A DNA stretch of 64,000 bases, from NCBI GenBank assembly GCA_963761475.1, contig CAVXGT010000019.1, forward strand, positions 682,001-746,000, written 5' to 3'. Below the pieces are notes generated by a model. It was not told where the DNA came from, made no database searches, and saw only the letters and a program-made list of their open reading frames with translations. How positions within the stretch are numbered: the first letter of the stretch is position 1; each line of letters starts with the position of its first letter. Origin of the DNA: Ga0077555 sp963761475 (GTDB lineage: Bacteria > Pseudomonadota > Alphaproteobacteria > Rhizobiales > Hyphomicrobiaceae). This document shows positions 26,123 to 34,856 of this stretch, in pieces. Position numbers and translations under genes: made by a program.

Positions 26123-27271
26123 TCAACGAAAGGCCGGCATCACGTCGCGTGCGACGCGGTCGAACTGCTCGATCATGACGGCTTCGGGGGTCGTAAGCGC
26201 GGTGGACAGGTTGATGGTATCAAGGCCTGGGAAGCGGGATTCCATCTGCTTGAGGTGCTCGATAAGCTCCTTGGCAGTGCCGGCGAACCAAGAGCCGAGC
26301 TGCATATAGTGCTCGAGCGTCGGCACGCCGGCCTTGTCCCAGCCGCCCTTGTTTGCGACGGCGTCGACCTGCGCTTGGGATATGCCGGGGACGAAGCCCA
26401 GAGGGGCGAACATCTTGACGTGCTCCTCGTAGTAGGGCCGCAGGCGGGCGACAGCCTTCTCCTTGGTGTCGTCCAGGAAGAAGAAGATGCCGATGCCTAG
26501 GTTCTCACCGAGTTTCCAGTCCTTGCCGGCGCGGCGCGCGGCATCCTGGAACGCCTTGATCGGGCCCTCCTGCATGGTCGCCGCACCACCGCCGACCATG
26601 CCCTTGATGTCGTGGCGGATCATGAAGTCCATGGCCTCGGGCTTGGCGGAGACGATCGGCTGCCAGGTCTCGAGGGAATGGACGGGCCGGGGCACGAGGG
26701 TCAGATCCTTCAGCGTATATCCGCGGTAGGGGACCTCGGGGGGGAGCGTGTAGTGCTTGCCCTTGTGGCTGAAGCGCTCGTTCTTGAAGGCCTTGAAGAT
26801 GATCTCGACCTGTTCCTCGAACAACTCGCGGTTGGCGTTGTTGTCGAGCATCGGGGCGCCGAAGGTCTCGACCTCGCGGGTATGATAGCCGCGCGCGACG
26901 CCGAATACGGTGCGGCCCTTGGTCAGGATGTCGGCGGTGGCGTAGTCCTCGGCCATGCGCAGGGGGTGCCACATGGGGGCGACGTTGAAACCGCAGCCGA
27001 TCTTGAGTTTCTTTGTCACGTGGGCGAGATGGACGGCCATCATCAGAAGGTTCGGGATGACCTCGTAGCCTTCATGTTGGAAGTGATGCTCGGCAAGCCA
27101 AAGTGTCTCGAAGCCGACTGCGTCGAGCTTCTTGGCGACGGCCTCGGTCTTGTCGAAGACGCTTGCCAGCTCCTCGTTTGAAAAGCGGCGTTCGTTGGCG
27201 GGCGTGGCGTTCTGGCCGTGGTCGGGGAAATCGATGTGGCCAGGATAAACAGTGACAAAGTTGCGGATCAT
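26123..27271 (-). CDS. LLM-class flavin-dependent oxidoreductase
   Basis: 382 residues of the bacterial luciferase-like TIM-barrel family. Conserved blocks are VGFETLWLAEHHFQHEGYEVIPN, LKIGCGFNVAPMWHPLRMAEDYATAD, LTKGRTVFGVARGYHTREVETFG and the C-terminal LEHYMQLGSWFAGTAKELIEHL. Such enzymes use reduced FMN from a reductase or F420 to oxidise diverse substrates. The AGGAGA before ATG 27271 sets the start. No flavin reductase gene is adjacent and the substrate cannot be told. Confidence 0.88.
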   Translation of the reverse strand: MIRNFVTVYPGHIDFPDHGQNATPANERRFSNEELASVFDKTEAVAKKLDAVGFETLWLAEHHFQHEGYEVIPNLLMMAVHLAHVTKKLKIGCGFNVAPMWHPLRMAEDYATADILTKGRTVFGVARGYHTREVETFGAPMLDNNANRELFEEQVEIIFKAFKNERFSHKGKHYTLPPEVPYRGYTLKDLTLVPRPVHSLETWQPIVSAKPEAMDFMIRHDIKGMVGGGAATMQEGPIKAFQDAARRAGKDWKLGENLGIGIFFFLDDTKEKAVARLRPYYEEHVKMFAPLGFVPGISQAQVDAVANKGGWDKAGVPTLEHYMQLGSWFAGTAKELIEHLKQMESRFPGLDTINLSTALTTPEAVMIEQFDRVARDVMPAFR

Positions 27272-27846
27272 GGGCGGTCTCCTGCGGGGCAGTGTCTTGT
27301 TTTGTGAGCAGCCTGCCACACTCGGTTGAGCAAGACGAGGGTCGAGGCTAGGTCGTTGCAGGCAAAGTTATCCCCGTGCTCCGGCGGTGACTTATGCTCC
27401 GCCTCGTTCGCCTCACATCGGGGGCCTGGGCTCGAGCTGGGATCTCACGGCGCGGCGGACACGCGTCGGGCAGGCGTGGCGATACTCAGCCATCGTCCGC
27501 CGAGGTTGCCGTTCTCGTGCGGTCGCGAGTGGCCACGGGGACAGTCGTAACGGCCGCCGTTCGATACGGATGCGCGGCGGCCCGCAGCCTCAGCCGTCCG
27601 AAAAGGGGGACCACCCCCGTCATGCGTTGCAGAGCGGTTTCGGCCGCGTCCAAATCAAAATGCAAAGAGCGAGGTCGAACCGCTCTGCACCCCGATTGTT
27701 GTGTTGTCCCCCGCGTCCTCGCGACGGCGGGCGAGCAGGTGTTGGCCGCTGGGCCTTTGACAGGTGTGGTCGCAATCGGAAGTGCACATCTGTCGGAGGC
27801 TGGGCTTTTCGGGTGGAAAATGAAATGCGATACCAGAACGCCAACC
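27272..27846. other. intergenic region, no gene recognised
   Basis: About 575 bases between two minus-strand genes. Overlapping short frames on both strands translate into Arg/Pro/Ser-rich strings without family resemblance. The promoter of the LLM gene must lie at the left end. I see no convincing terminator, RNA or repeat. Confidence 0.55.
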
Positions 27847-29031
27847 CTAGTCCACCACCTCGTCAGCCGAGATGCGCTTATAGGGCCCATATTGGCCTAG
27901 CGCTTCGCGCTCCTGCTCCATGTAGCGCCGCTCGTCTTCGAGGTAGCGTGCCACCGCTTTGCGGAAGCCTTCGTCGGCGATCCAATGCACGGAATAGGTG
28001 GGCACGGGCATGTAGCCGCGCGCCAACTTGTGCTCGCCCTGGGCGCCGGCCTCGACGCGGGCGAGCTTATGGCGGATCGCATAATCGATGGCCTGATAGT
28101 AACAGACCTCGAAATGCAAGAAGGGCGCGTGCTCGGTGCTGCCCCAATAGCGGCCGTAGAGGCAGTCGCCGCCGATGAGGTTGAGGGCGCCGGCCACATA
28201 GGTGTCGCCACGCTTGGCCATGATCAACAGCACGCGATCGGCCATGGCCTCGCCCAGAGCCGTGAAGAACGGGCGATTGAGGTAGGGGCGGCCCCATTTG
28301 CGGCTGCCGGTGTCCATGTAGAAACGAAAGAACGCGTCCCAATGCTCCTCGGTGATGGCGGCGCCAGTCACATGCTCGATCTCGATATCGCTCTGCAGAG
28401 CTTGTTGGCGCTCCTTGCGGACGGTCTTGCGCTTGCGCGAGGCGAGGGTGGCCAGGAAGTCCTCGAACGTTTCGTAACCCTGATTGTGCCAGTGGAACTG
28501 CTTGTCGGTGCGTTGCAGGAGGCCAGCTTCGCCGGCACGCTGCCATTGGCCCTCGTCGATGAAGGTCAAGTGGAGAGAGGACAGATCGTTACGCTTGGCA
28601 ACTTCGATGGCGGCAGCCAGCAGGCTGCGTTCGCGGGTTGCGGCATCGGGGCCAGGCTCGACCAGGAGGCGGCGGCCGGGAACAGGCGTGAACGGTACGG
28701 CACACTGGAGCTTGGGATAGTAGTTGCCGCCGGCACGCTCGTAGGCTTCGGCCCAGCCGTAATCGAAGATGTATTCGCCCTTGGAGTGGCTCTTGGCGTA
28801 GAGGGGCATGACGCCGGTGACGCGGCCCTCTTCCTCCAGCACCAAGTGATGAGGCAACCAGCCGGTGCGCTTCCCAACGGTGCCGGCATCTTCAAGAGCC
28901 TTCAAGAATGCGTGTGTGAGGAACGGATCGACGGGCAATTGGGGGGGGATGGCGCAGCGATCCCAGTCCGCCGCCTTGATGTCGGCGATGGAACCCACCA
29001 CCTTGACAACGGCTTCGTTGCTGGCCGCCAT
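27847..29031 (-). CDS. FemAB-like GNAT-fold acyltransferase (COG3146)
   Basis: 394 residues of the peptidogalycan-biosynthesis-like family (COG3146, PF04339). Typical blocks are DPFLTHAFLKALEDAGTV, PHHLVLEEEGRVTGVMPLY, FDYGWAEAYERAGGNYYPKLQ, then LASRKRKTVRKER, YLNRPFFTALGEAMADRVLL, LYGRYWGSTEHAPFLHFEVCYYQAIDYAI and EAGAQGEHKLARGYMPV. GNAT-fold members transfer aminoacyl or acyl groups; the acceptor for this family is unknown. It faces the M48 protease gene divergently across about 150 bases. Confidence 0.88.
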   Translation of the reverse strand: MAASNEAVVKVVGSIADIKAADWDRCAIPPQLPVDPFLTHAFLKALEDAGTVGKRTGWLPHHLVLEEEGRVTGVMPLYAKSHSKGEYIFDYGWAEAYERAGGNYYPKLQCAVPFTPVPGRRLLVEPGPDAATRERSLLAAAIEVAKRNDLSSLHLTFIDEGQWQRAGEAGLLQRTDKQFHWHNQGYETFEDFLATLASRKRKTVRKERQQALQSDIEIEHVTGAAITEEHWDAFFRFYMDTGSRKWGRPYLNRPFFTALGEAMADRVLLIMAKRGDTYVAGALNLIGGDCLYGRYWGSTEHAPFLHFEVCYYQAIDYAIRHKLARVEAGAQGEHKLARGYMPVPTYSVHWIADEGFRKAVARYLEDERRYMEQEREALGQYGPYKRISADEVVD

Positions 29032-29186
29032 GTTCGCACGCTCCCATCCTCGAGGCCGTTGGAGACTACTGTATTTTGTTGGCGTGGATCAAAGCCCGCC
29101 TCAGCGTTAGGATTGTGACGGTCTTGCCCTCGCGGTGGCGATATTGCGGGGCGCGCGAGGCGGAATTTATAGGGAGAGCGAAGCCG

Positions 29187-30083
29187 GTGTCGAGGATCAA
29201 GCCGTCATTCGTGCGCAGCGCGTTGTGTGCCCTCGCTTTCCTGGCCACGGCGGATGTCGTGGTGGCGCGTGAGCCGGAGGAGGGCGTCAAGGTCGGCAAT
29301 CCGTCCTTCGTGCGCAAGCTGGTTTCGGCAGAGACCCTGGAAATGGCTGCCTTCCGGCAGTACGCGCAATTGAAGGCCAGTGCGCAGAGCAAGAACGCGC
29401 TGCTGCCGGCCTCGGACCCACAGAATGTCCGCCTTCGCCGCATCGCTCGCGCGCTATTGCCGCATGCCCAGAAGTGGAATCCACGGGCCAAGGACTGGAA
29501 GTGGGAGGTGGTGCTGATCCGCTCGAATGCGATCAACGCGTTCTGCATGCCGGGCGGGAAAATTGCGTTCTTCACCGGCATCCTGGAGCGGCTGAAGCTT
29601 ACCGACGACGAGGTCGCCATGGTGATGGGGCATGAGATTGCTCATGCGCTGCGCGAGCACGCGCGTGAGAGAGCTGCCAAGACAACCATCTATAACGTCG
29701 GCGGGCGGGTGATCGGCGCGCTTATCGGGGGTGGTGTCGGCGAAGCCCTGGGTGCAGCCGGCGGCAATCTCTTGACACTGAAGTTCTCGCGCAACGATGA
29801 GTTGGAATCCGACCTGATCGGCATGGAGCTTGCCGCGCGGGCCGGTTTCAACCCGGCAGCGGGCATCCCGCTCTGGCAAAAAATGAGCGCTGCCAGCAAG
29901 GGCGCGCCGCCGCAGTGGCTCTCCACGCATCCGGCAGGCGACACTCGCATCAAACTCATCCAGGACAATCTGAAGTCGGTGCAGGGTCTGTATGAGAAGG
30001 CCCTTGCGGCCAAGACTGGCGGCGGCGCAGGGGGGGCGCCGGCAGGCCGGGAGCCGATTCCGCTTTCCAGCGGGCGAAGATAG
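29187..30083 (+). CDS. secreted M48-family metallopeptidase
   Basis: 298 residues. A Sec signal peptide (SFVRSALCALAFLATADVVVA) precedes the peptidase. The zinc site is MGHEIAHALREH (HExxH) with the third ligand in DELESDLIGMELAARAG; WLSTHPAGDTRIKLI is the family C-terminal block. Such periplasmic or membrane-associated M48 enzymes (COG0501/LoiP-like) degrade misfolded envelope proteins. I choose the GTG at 29187 because AGGGAG precedes it and it gives a clean signal peptide; an upstream start at 29076 would not. A Gly/Ala-rich tail ends the protein. The cupin gene follows ten bases later. Confidence 0.9.
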   Translation: MSRIKPSFVRSALCALAFLATADVVVAREPEEGVKVGNPSFVRKLVSAETLEMAAFRQYAQLKASAQSKNALLPASDPQNVRLRRIARALLPHAQKWNPRAKDWKWEVVLIRSNAINAFCMPGGKIAFFTGILERLKLTDDEVAMVMGHEIAHALREHARERAAKTTIYNVGGRVIGALIGGGVGEALGAAGGNLLTLKFSRNDELESDLIGMELAARAGFNPAAGIPLWQKMSAASKGAPPQWLSTHPAGDTRIKLIQDNLKSVQGLYEKALAAKTGGGAGGAPAGREPIPLSSGRR

Positions 30084-30093
30084 CGAGGTCGGA

Positions 30094-30441
30094 ATGACCG
30101 GACCGGTCAACAGGGCGAATGCGCCCCATTATGTCTGGGGTGGGGATTGCGACGGGTGGCGCCTCGTCGACGGCAAGACCCTCAGCGTGATCCACGAGCG
30201 CATGCCGGCTGGTCGCCAGGAGGTTCGCCATCGCCATGGGCTGGCGCGGCAATTCTTCTTCGTTCTGGCTGGCGCACTGACGCTCGAGGTCGACGGGATC
30301 CAGCATGTCCTGAACGTCAACGACGGCCTCGAGATTGCGCCGGGAATAGCCCATCAGGCAATCAACGCCTCCGGGGCGGACGTTACGTTCCTGGTGATCT
30401 CGCAACCGACGAGCGCAGGCGACCGACAAGTCGTGGCTTGA
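30094..30441 (+). CDS. cupin-domain protein
   Basis: 115 residues, a single cupin barrel: motif 1 VRHRHGLARQFFFVLAGALTLEV and motif 2 LEIAPGIAHQAINASG. GAGGTCGGA precedes the ATG. The metal ligands His-x-His, Gln (in place of Glu) and His can be seen. It sits directly after the M48 gene and may be co-transcribed, but no functional link is clear. Small cupins can be isomerases, sensors or binding proteins. Confidence 0.82.
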   Translation: MTGPVNRANAPHYVWGGDCDGWRLVDGKTLSVIHERMPAGRQEVRHRHGLARQFFFVLAGALTLEVDGIQHVLNVNDGLEIAPGIAHQAINASGADVTFLVISQPTSAGDRQVVA

Positions 30442-30455
30442 GTGGGCTCGCAGCC

Positions 30456-31382
30456 TCACCTGGGGTTGGCATCGTCCCACAGCCAGGCGGCGCCGCGGAC
30501 GCCGGACGCATCTCCCCAGCGGGGTGGCTTGAGCGTGACGACCGGGTTGTCGGCGAACACCCAGCGCTGCATCAGGCGCGGCACCTCGTCGTAGAGATGA
30601 GTGAGTTTCGACAAGCCCCCGCCCAGGACGATGACGTCGGGGTCGATCAAGTTGACGATATGGGCGAGGCCCCGAGCCAGTCGGTCGGCATGACGGGAAA
30701 GCGTGGCGCGCGCTTGAGGATCGCCTTTCGCTGCCAATCGCACGATGTCCTCGCCACGCAACGCCTTGCCAGTGACGCGCTCGTGGTCGCGGGCGAGGCC
30801 CGAGCCGGAGATCCAGGTTTCGAGACAGCCGGGTCTGCCGCACCAGCAGGTTGGTCCTGGGTGCTCGTCGTCGCCGGCCCAGGGCAAGGGGTTGTGCCCC
30901 CATTCGCCGCCGATGCCGCGCGGTCCGTTGACGATGCTCCGGTCGATGACGATGCCACCGCCGCAGCCGGTGCCAAGGATGACGCCGAACACTGTGCGGG
31001 CGCCTGCGGCTGCGCCGTCGACGGCTTCCGAGATGGCAAAGCAATTGGCGTCGTTGGCGAAGCGTACTTCGCGGCCGAGTGCAGTTTGCAGGTCGTCCTT
31101 GAGTTGGCGACCGTTGAGCCATACCGAGTTTGCGTTCTGCACCAGCCCGGTTGAGGGTGAGATCGAGCCGGGCATGCCGATCCCGACGCTGCCAGTCGAG
31201 CCTGCAATCTGCTCGACCTCGCGAGTGATCGCCGCCAGCGCCTGGATGGTCGCCTGATAGTCGCCTTGCGGGGCTGAAATCCTCCGGCGCGCGACTTCGC
31301 GACCGTCCCGGGCGAGTGCGATGGCTTCGATCTTGGTGCCGCCGAGATCAATGCCGATGCGGATGAGGTTGGATTGGTTCAC
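30456..31382 (-). CDS. ROK-family sugar kinase
   Basis: 308 residues. The phosphate motif is IGIDLGGTKIEAIAL, followed by VGIGMPGSISPSTGLVQNANS, the catalytic Asp in RFANDANCFAISEA, ILGTGCGGGIVI, and the zinc-binding ROK signature CWCGRPGCLETWISG. This looks like an ATP-dependent fructokinase or N-acetylglucosamine kinase. The GTG at 31382 has GAGGGG nine bases before it; an ATG at 31412 is an alternative start overlapping the DUF3572 stop region. The gene and DUF3572 are on one strand and nearly adjacent. Confidence 0.88.
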   Translation of the reverse strand: MNQSNLIRIGIDLGGTKIEAIALARDGREVARRRISAPQGDYQATIQALAAITREVEQIAGSTGSVGIGMPGSISPSTGLVQNANSVWLNGRQLKDDLQTALGREVRFANDANCFAISEAVDGAAAGARTVFGVILGTGCGGGIVIDRSIVNGPRGIGGEWGHNPLPWAGDDEHPGPTCWCGRPGCLETWISGSGLARDHERVTGKALRGEDIVRLAAKGDPQARATLSRHADRLARGLAHIVNLIDPDVIVLGGGLSKLTHLYDEVPRLMQRWVFADNPVVTLKPPRWGDASGVRGAAWLWDDANPR

Positions 31383-31396
31383 GTTCGAGCCCCTCG

Positions 31397-31702
31397 CTAC
31401 GTGCTGTCCCAAGGTCCGGAATGGCCCAAGGCCGCCAAGGCTGCGGTCAAGGTGGTGGGATCGAGGCTCGCATTGGCGGCGAAGGCGAGCAGGGTCGATT
31501 CGTCCTGCATGACGTGGCCGAGAGCTGCCCCAAGCACCTCGGGCGAGCGTGCCTGGCCGCGCAGGGTGGTCGGGTCAAGGCCGGTCTCGGCCAGGAACCG
31601 GCCTAGCCTGCCACCATCCTCGGCCAGGAACAGAAGGGCCTGGGAAGCCAGTTCGAGAGCGGCCTCTTCGGTCATGCGTCCGGGCTTTGGTCTCATCCTC
31701 AT
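31397..31702 (-). CDS. DUF3572 protein
   Basis: 101 residues, cytoplasmic, helical. It matches the alphaproteobacterial DUF3572 family: ALELASQALLFLAEDGGRLGRFLAETGLDP and VMQDESTLLAFAANASLDP. AGGAG before ATG 31702 fixes the start. The function is unknown. In related genomes this family lies just upstream of divK on the opposite strand, as here. Confidence 0.88.
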   Translation of the reverse strand: MRMRPKPGRMTEEAALELASQALLFLAEDGGRLGRFLAETGLDPTTLRGQARSPEVLGAALGHVMQDESTLLAFAANASLDPTTLTAALAALGHSGPWDST

Positions 31703-31900
31703 GATCGGCTCCTGCAACGTACCCGGATCTGACGATAGCGTCCCACTGCGGATATCTTAAACAATTGGTTAGCTCTTTGTTGGACACTGGCTGCTCGATC
31801 GAGATGGAATCGGTGCACAACGTGGGGAATGTGCCGGGCGGGCGGCAGGCTGATGACATATCAAGAGAATGTACGCAGTTTTGAGAGCCGGCCGGGCGCG

Positions 31901-32281
31901 ATGGCGTCTGCTGCCAAAAAAGTCCTGATCGTGGAAGACAACGAGCTCAACATGAAGCTCTTCCACGATCTCTTGGACGCCCACGGCTATCAAACAATTC
32001 AGACACGCAGCGGCATGGATGCCTTGGCCTTGGCCAAGACGCACCGGCCGAACCTGATCCTGATGGACATCCAACTGCCGGAAGTCTCCGGGCTGGAAGT
32101 CACGAAGTGGATCAAGGACGACGACAGCCTCCGGAGCATTCCGGTGGTGGCTGTCACCGCGTATGCCATGAAAGGCGACGAGGAGCGTATCCGCCAGGGG
32201 GGCTGCGAGGCCTACATCTCGAAGCCCATAACAATCAGTTCCTTCATCGAGACCGTGCGCCACTTCATCGGTGACGCATGA
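31901..32281 (+). CDS. divK: cell-cycle response regulator DivK
   Basis: 126 residues, a single receiver domain: KVLIVEDNELNMKLFHDLLDAHGYQT, phospho-acceptor LILMDIQLPEVSG, Thr in VVAVTAYAMKGDEERI and Lys in YISKPI. The NELNMKLF run and the adjacency to pleD identify DivK rather than a generic CheY-like protein. DivK-P controls the DivL-CckA-CtrA pathway and activates PleD/DivJ signalling at cell poles. ATG 31901 fits the family length; an in-frame ATG at 31853 is also available. It is followed after 31 bases by pleD. Confidence 0.92.
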   Translation: MASAAKKVLIVEDNELNMKLFHDLLDAHGYQTIQTRSGMDALALAKTHRPNLILMDIQLPEVSGLEVTKWIKDDDSLRSIPVVAVTAYAMKGDEERIRQGGCEAYISKPITISSFIETVRHFIGDA

Positions 32282-32312
32282 TCTATCGGCACTACTTCGG
32301 GAAGGCTTTCAG

Positions 32313-33683
32313 ATGACCGCCCGTGTTCTCGTGGTCGACGACATACTTGCCAACGTGAAGCTGCTCGAAGCCCGGCTGACAGCCGAGTATTTCGAGGTGC
32401 TCACGGCCAACAGCGGTGCCGGAGCGCTGGACGTGCTTGCGCGTGAGCGTGTGGACGTGGTGCTGCTCGACGTCATGATGCCGGGGATGGATGGTTTCGA
32501 GGTTTGCCGCCGGATCAAGCGGAATCCGAAGCTGTCGCATGTGCCGGTGATCATGGTCACTGCGCTCGATCAGCCTTCAGACAAGGTGCAGGGGCTCGAA
32601 GCGGGGGCCGACGACTTCCTGACCAAGCCCGTTGACGACATAGCGCTTATCACACGCGTGAAAAGCCTGACGCGACTGAAGGTGCTTGCCGACGAACTGA
32701 TCATGCGCGCCTCGACAACCGAGGGCATGGGGCTGATGCCGGGCGGGGCTGCCGACTGGAACGAGGGCGGTGCGCGGGGCAATCTGCTGCTGGTGGAGGA
32801 TCACCCGCGGTCAGCGCAGCGGATCGTGGCGGGGCTCGAAGGTTGCCATACGGTCGAGGTCGAGAGTGATCCGCAGGCCGCATTGCTGCACCTTGCCGAG
32901 AAGGGCTTCGACCTGCTGATCGTCAGCCTGTCGCTGAAGGGCTCGGACGGTTTGAGGCTGTGCTCGCAAGTGCGCTCGCTCGATCGTACACGTCACATGC
33001 CGATCATCATGATGGTTGATCCGGGTGACGAAGCCAGGCTTCTGCGCGGCCTCGATATGGGCGTCAACGACTACGTGCTGCGGCCGCTTGATCGCAATGA
33101 GCTGCTGGCGCGCATCAAGACCCAGATCAAGCGCAAGCGGCATGCCGATCTGCTCAGGACGCGTCTCGACCAGGGCATGGAGCATGCCATTACGGATGCG
33201 CTTACCGGCCTGCACAACCGCCGCTACATGGAAGGGCACCTGGGTACGCTGGTGAACCAATCGATCCAGTCGGGCCGACCGCTGTCGGTGTTGGTTGCCG
33301 ACATCGACTTTTTCAAAAAGGTCAACGATACCTACGGCCACGATTGCGGGGATAACGTCTTGCGCGAATTCGCCGCTCGGATGCGGCGGAATACGCGCGG
33401 GATAGACCTTGCCTGTCGATTGGGTGGGGAAGAGTTCGTGATCATCATGCCGGATACGGAACTTGGCCGGGCGATGCACGTGGGTGAGCGGTTGCGCTCG
33501 TGCATCGAGGCGGAGCTGTTCTCGATCGGACATGATCGGACGCTCAAAGTGACGGCCAGCGTCGGCGTTGCCACGCTGGAGCGCAGCGACGATACGCCGG
33601 AGACGCTCTTCAAGCGCGCGGACATGGCGCTCTATGCCGCCAAGCGCGAGGGGCGCAACCGGGTGGTATCGGAGGCGGCATAA
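32313..33683 (+). CDS. pleD: diguanylate cyclase response regulator PleD
   Basis: 456 residues. Two receiver domains (about 1-120 and 155-275) precede a GGDEF domain (about 290-455). The first receiver has D53-type acceptor in VVLLDVMMPGMDG; the second is an adaptor without a clean acceptor (LLIVSLSLKGSDG). The active site is CRLGGEEFVIIMPD, and the product-inhibition I-site RGID lies five residues before it. Phosphorylated PleD makes c-di-GMP at the stalked-type pole. GGGAAGG precedes the ATG. With divK it forms a two-gene operon ending at a strong terminator. Confidence 0.95.
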   Translation: MTARVLVVDDILANVKLLEARLTAEYFEVLTANSGAGALDVLARERVDVVLLDVMMPGMDGFEVCRRIKRNPKLSHVPVIMVTALDQPSDKVQGLEAGADDFLTKPVDDIALITRVKSLTRLKVLADELIMRASTTEGMGLMPGGAADWNEGGARGNLLLVEDHPRSAQRIVAGLEGCHTVEVESDPQAALLHLAEKGFDLLIVSLSLKGSDGLRLCSQVRSLDRTRHMPIIMMVDPGDEARLLRGLDMGVNDYVLRPLDRNELLARIKTQIKRKRHADLLRTRLDQGMEHAITDALTGLHNRRYMEGHLGTLVNQSIQSGRPLSVLVADIDFFKKVNDTYGHDCGDNVLREFAARMRRNTRGIDLACRLGGEEFVIIMPDTELGRAMHVGERLRSCIEAELFSIGHDRTLKVTASVGVATLERSDDTPETLFKRADMALYAAKREGRNRVVSEAA

Positions 33684-33713
33684 TTCGGTAGGCTCGCATC
33701 TGAAGCAGGCGCT

Positions 33714-33745
33714 GCCGCGCGGTCGCCCGGCGGCTGCTTTTTTTT
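33714..33745 (+). terminator. Rho-independent terminator of divK-pleD
   Basis: A GC-rich stem (GCCGCGCGG, loop TCG, CCCGGCGGC, two internal mismatches) is followed by TGC and a run of eight T at 33738-33745, 30 bases after the pleD stop. Confidence 0.8.
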
Positions 33746-34606
33746 GTTGCTGCAGGATGTTTTCGGGCTCTCAGCACGCTCTTCGGTCGGTGCTACTGGG
33801 GCTGCGCATGAGCGTTTATTGATTGCAAGAAAATGCTTGGCGCAGCGTGTGAGTGATTCGTTTGGCGCAATCCACGAGCCTCTACTTTGGCGTCCCGCAG
33901 TCGCAATGTGGCTGCTTTGTTGAGGTTAATTGATCCAATCGGATGGCATCGCACAGGCTCGAAGTGTTGCAAAATTACTTGTGCAGAACCGAGGAATCTG
34001 GCAGCGTCGTCCGGTGGGCCGTTAATCATTTAGAAGAGCATGATCTAACGTCCTAAAAGCACATATGAATCTGCCGATGCAGAGACGCCGCATCTCTTGC
34101 TTTGGCAGGTAATGGTCGGACAGCGTGGCAGGAGTGGCCTCCTCAAGATGCTGCAAATGTTCGACCGCGAAGCTGAGCGTTAGGTCAACGCCCTCTTTGA
34201 CCAAGCGCTTGGTAGCCGGCCCGTCACTGCTCGGTCTATTACCCCGCTGCCGAGATCAGTGACGGGCCCGGCGTCTCAGGGCAACTTCAACTCTTTTTGG
34301 ACTACTGCAAGGCTGTCGCCGCTTGGCGATCTGGCTCAGTGGCCAGTGCTTACAGATGCCACCTGCGCCCGGCTTGCAGTCGGGCGGCTCACCGGCGCCG
34401 AGTGGCGCGGCAGGTGCTGGTCGTGGCAATTTCCACGGCAGTCATGACGGCATTCAGATTAATCGGCCAGCCCAATCGCTGGCGCCGCGCATCACTGCAA
34501 CTTGTTGCCATTGCAACCCCATGTCACTCACTAGCCCCACGGACCAGAGTTCCGTCGAGTGAGGACATTCGTGGGCGGAGCGCTGCTGTTCGCAGCGCCT
34601 GCGCAC
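33746..34606. other. long intergenic region, relatively AT-rich, no gene assigned
   Basis: About 860 bases between the pleD terminator and rpmG, both of which point into it. The first 450 bases are richer in A and T than the surroundings. A 60-codon minus frame at 34022-34204 has an ordinary amino-acid mix but no visible ribosome binding site and no family match. It may hold decayed genes or a small RNA; I cannot support either. Confidence 0.5.
34580..34598 (-). terminator. possible terminator hairpin after rpmG
   Basis: GCGCTGC (34580-34586) and GCAGCGC (34592-34598) form a perfect seven-base stem with a five-base loop, starting nine bases after the rpmG stop on the minus strand. There is no uridine tract, so it may only stabilise the transcript end. 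Confidence 0.35.
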
Positions 34607-34774
34607 TTACTTGATTTTGGTTTCTTTGAACTGGACGTGCTTGCGGGCAATGGGGTCGTACTTGCGCATCGAGATCTTCTCGGTGGCGGTACGTGGGTTC
34701 TTCTTCGTCACGTAGAAAAAGCCCGTGCCGGCGCTGCTCAGCAGCTTGATCTTCTGGGTGACCGGTTTTGCCAT
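34607..34774 (-). CDS. rpmG: 50S ribosomal protein L33
   Basis: 55 residues beginning MAKPVTQKIKLLSSAG, then FYVTKKNPRT, KISMRKYDPIARKH and ending ETKIK, the full L33 pattern. This is the cysteine-free form, so it does not bind zinc. It is a component of the large ribosomal subunit near the E site. GGAAG lies about eight bases before the ATG. It closes the minus-strand run rnr - DUF983 - NUDIX - rpmG. Confidence 0.97.
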   Translation of the reverse strand: MAKPVTQKIKLLSSAGTGFFYVTKKNPRTATEKISMRKYDPIARKHVQFKETKIK

Positions 34775-34856
34775 GATGAAGCTTCCATATCGCGTTGGGC
34801 CCTGAAGTCGGGCGATGTTAGCTCACTTCTGAAGGTGAGCCATGTTCAAGTCAAGC

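Noticed and set aside
27486..27890. Open frame of about 134 codons overlapping the end of the FemAB-like gene
   Set aside because: It overlaps a well-supported gene, is rich in Arg/Pro/Thr and has no recognisable domain; it reads like a chance frame in GC-rich DNA.
31757..31772. Possible CtrA site (TTAA spaced from TTAG) upstream of divK
   Set aside because: The spacing is eight bases and the second half reads TTAG, so it does not meet the TTAA-N7-TTAA consensus.
34022..34204. 60-codon minus-strand open frame in the pleD-rpmG spacer
   Set aside because: Its amino-acid mix is ordinary, but there is no ribosome binding site, no family match and no neighbour context, so coding status cannot be supported.
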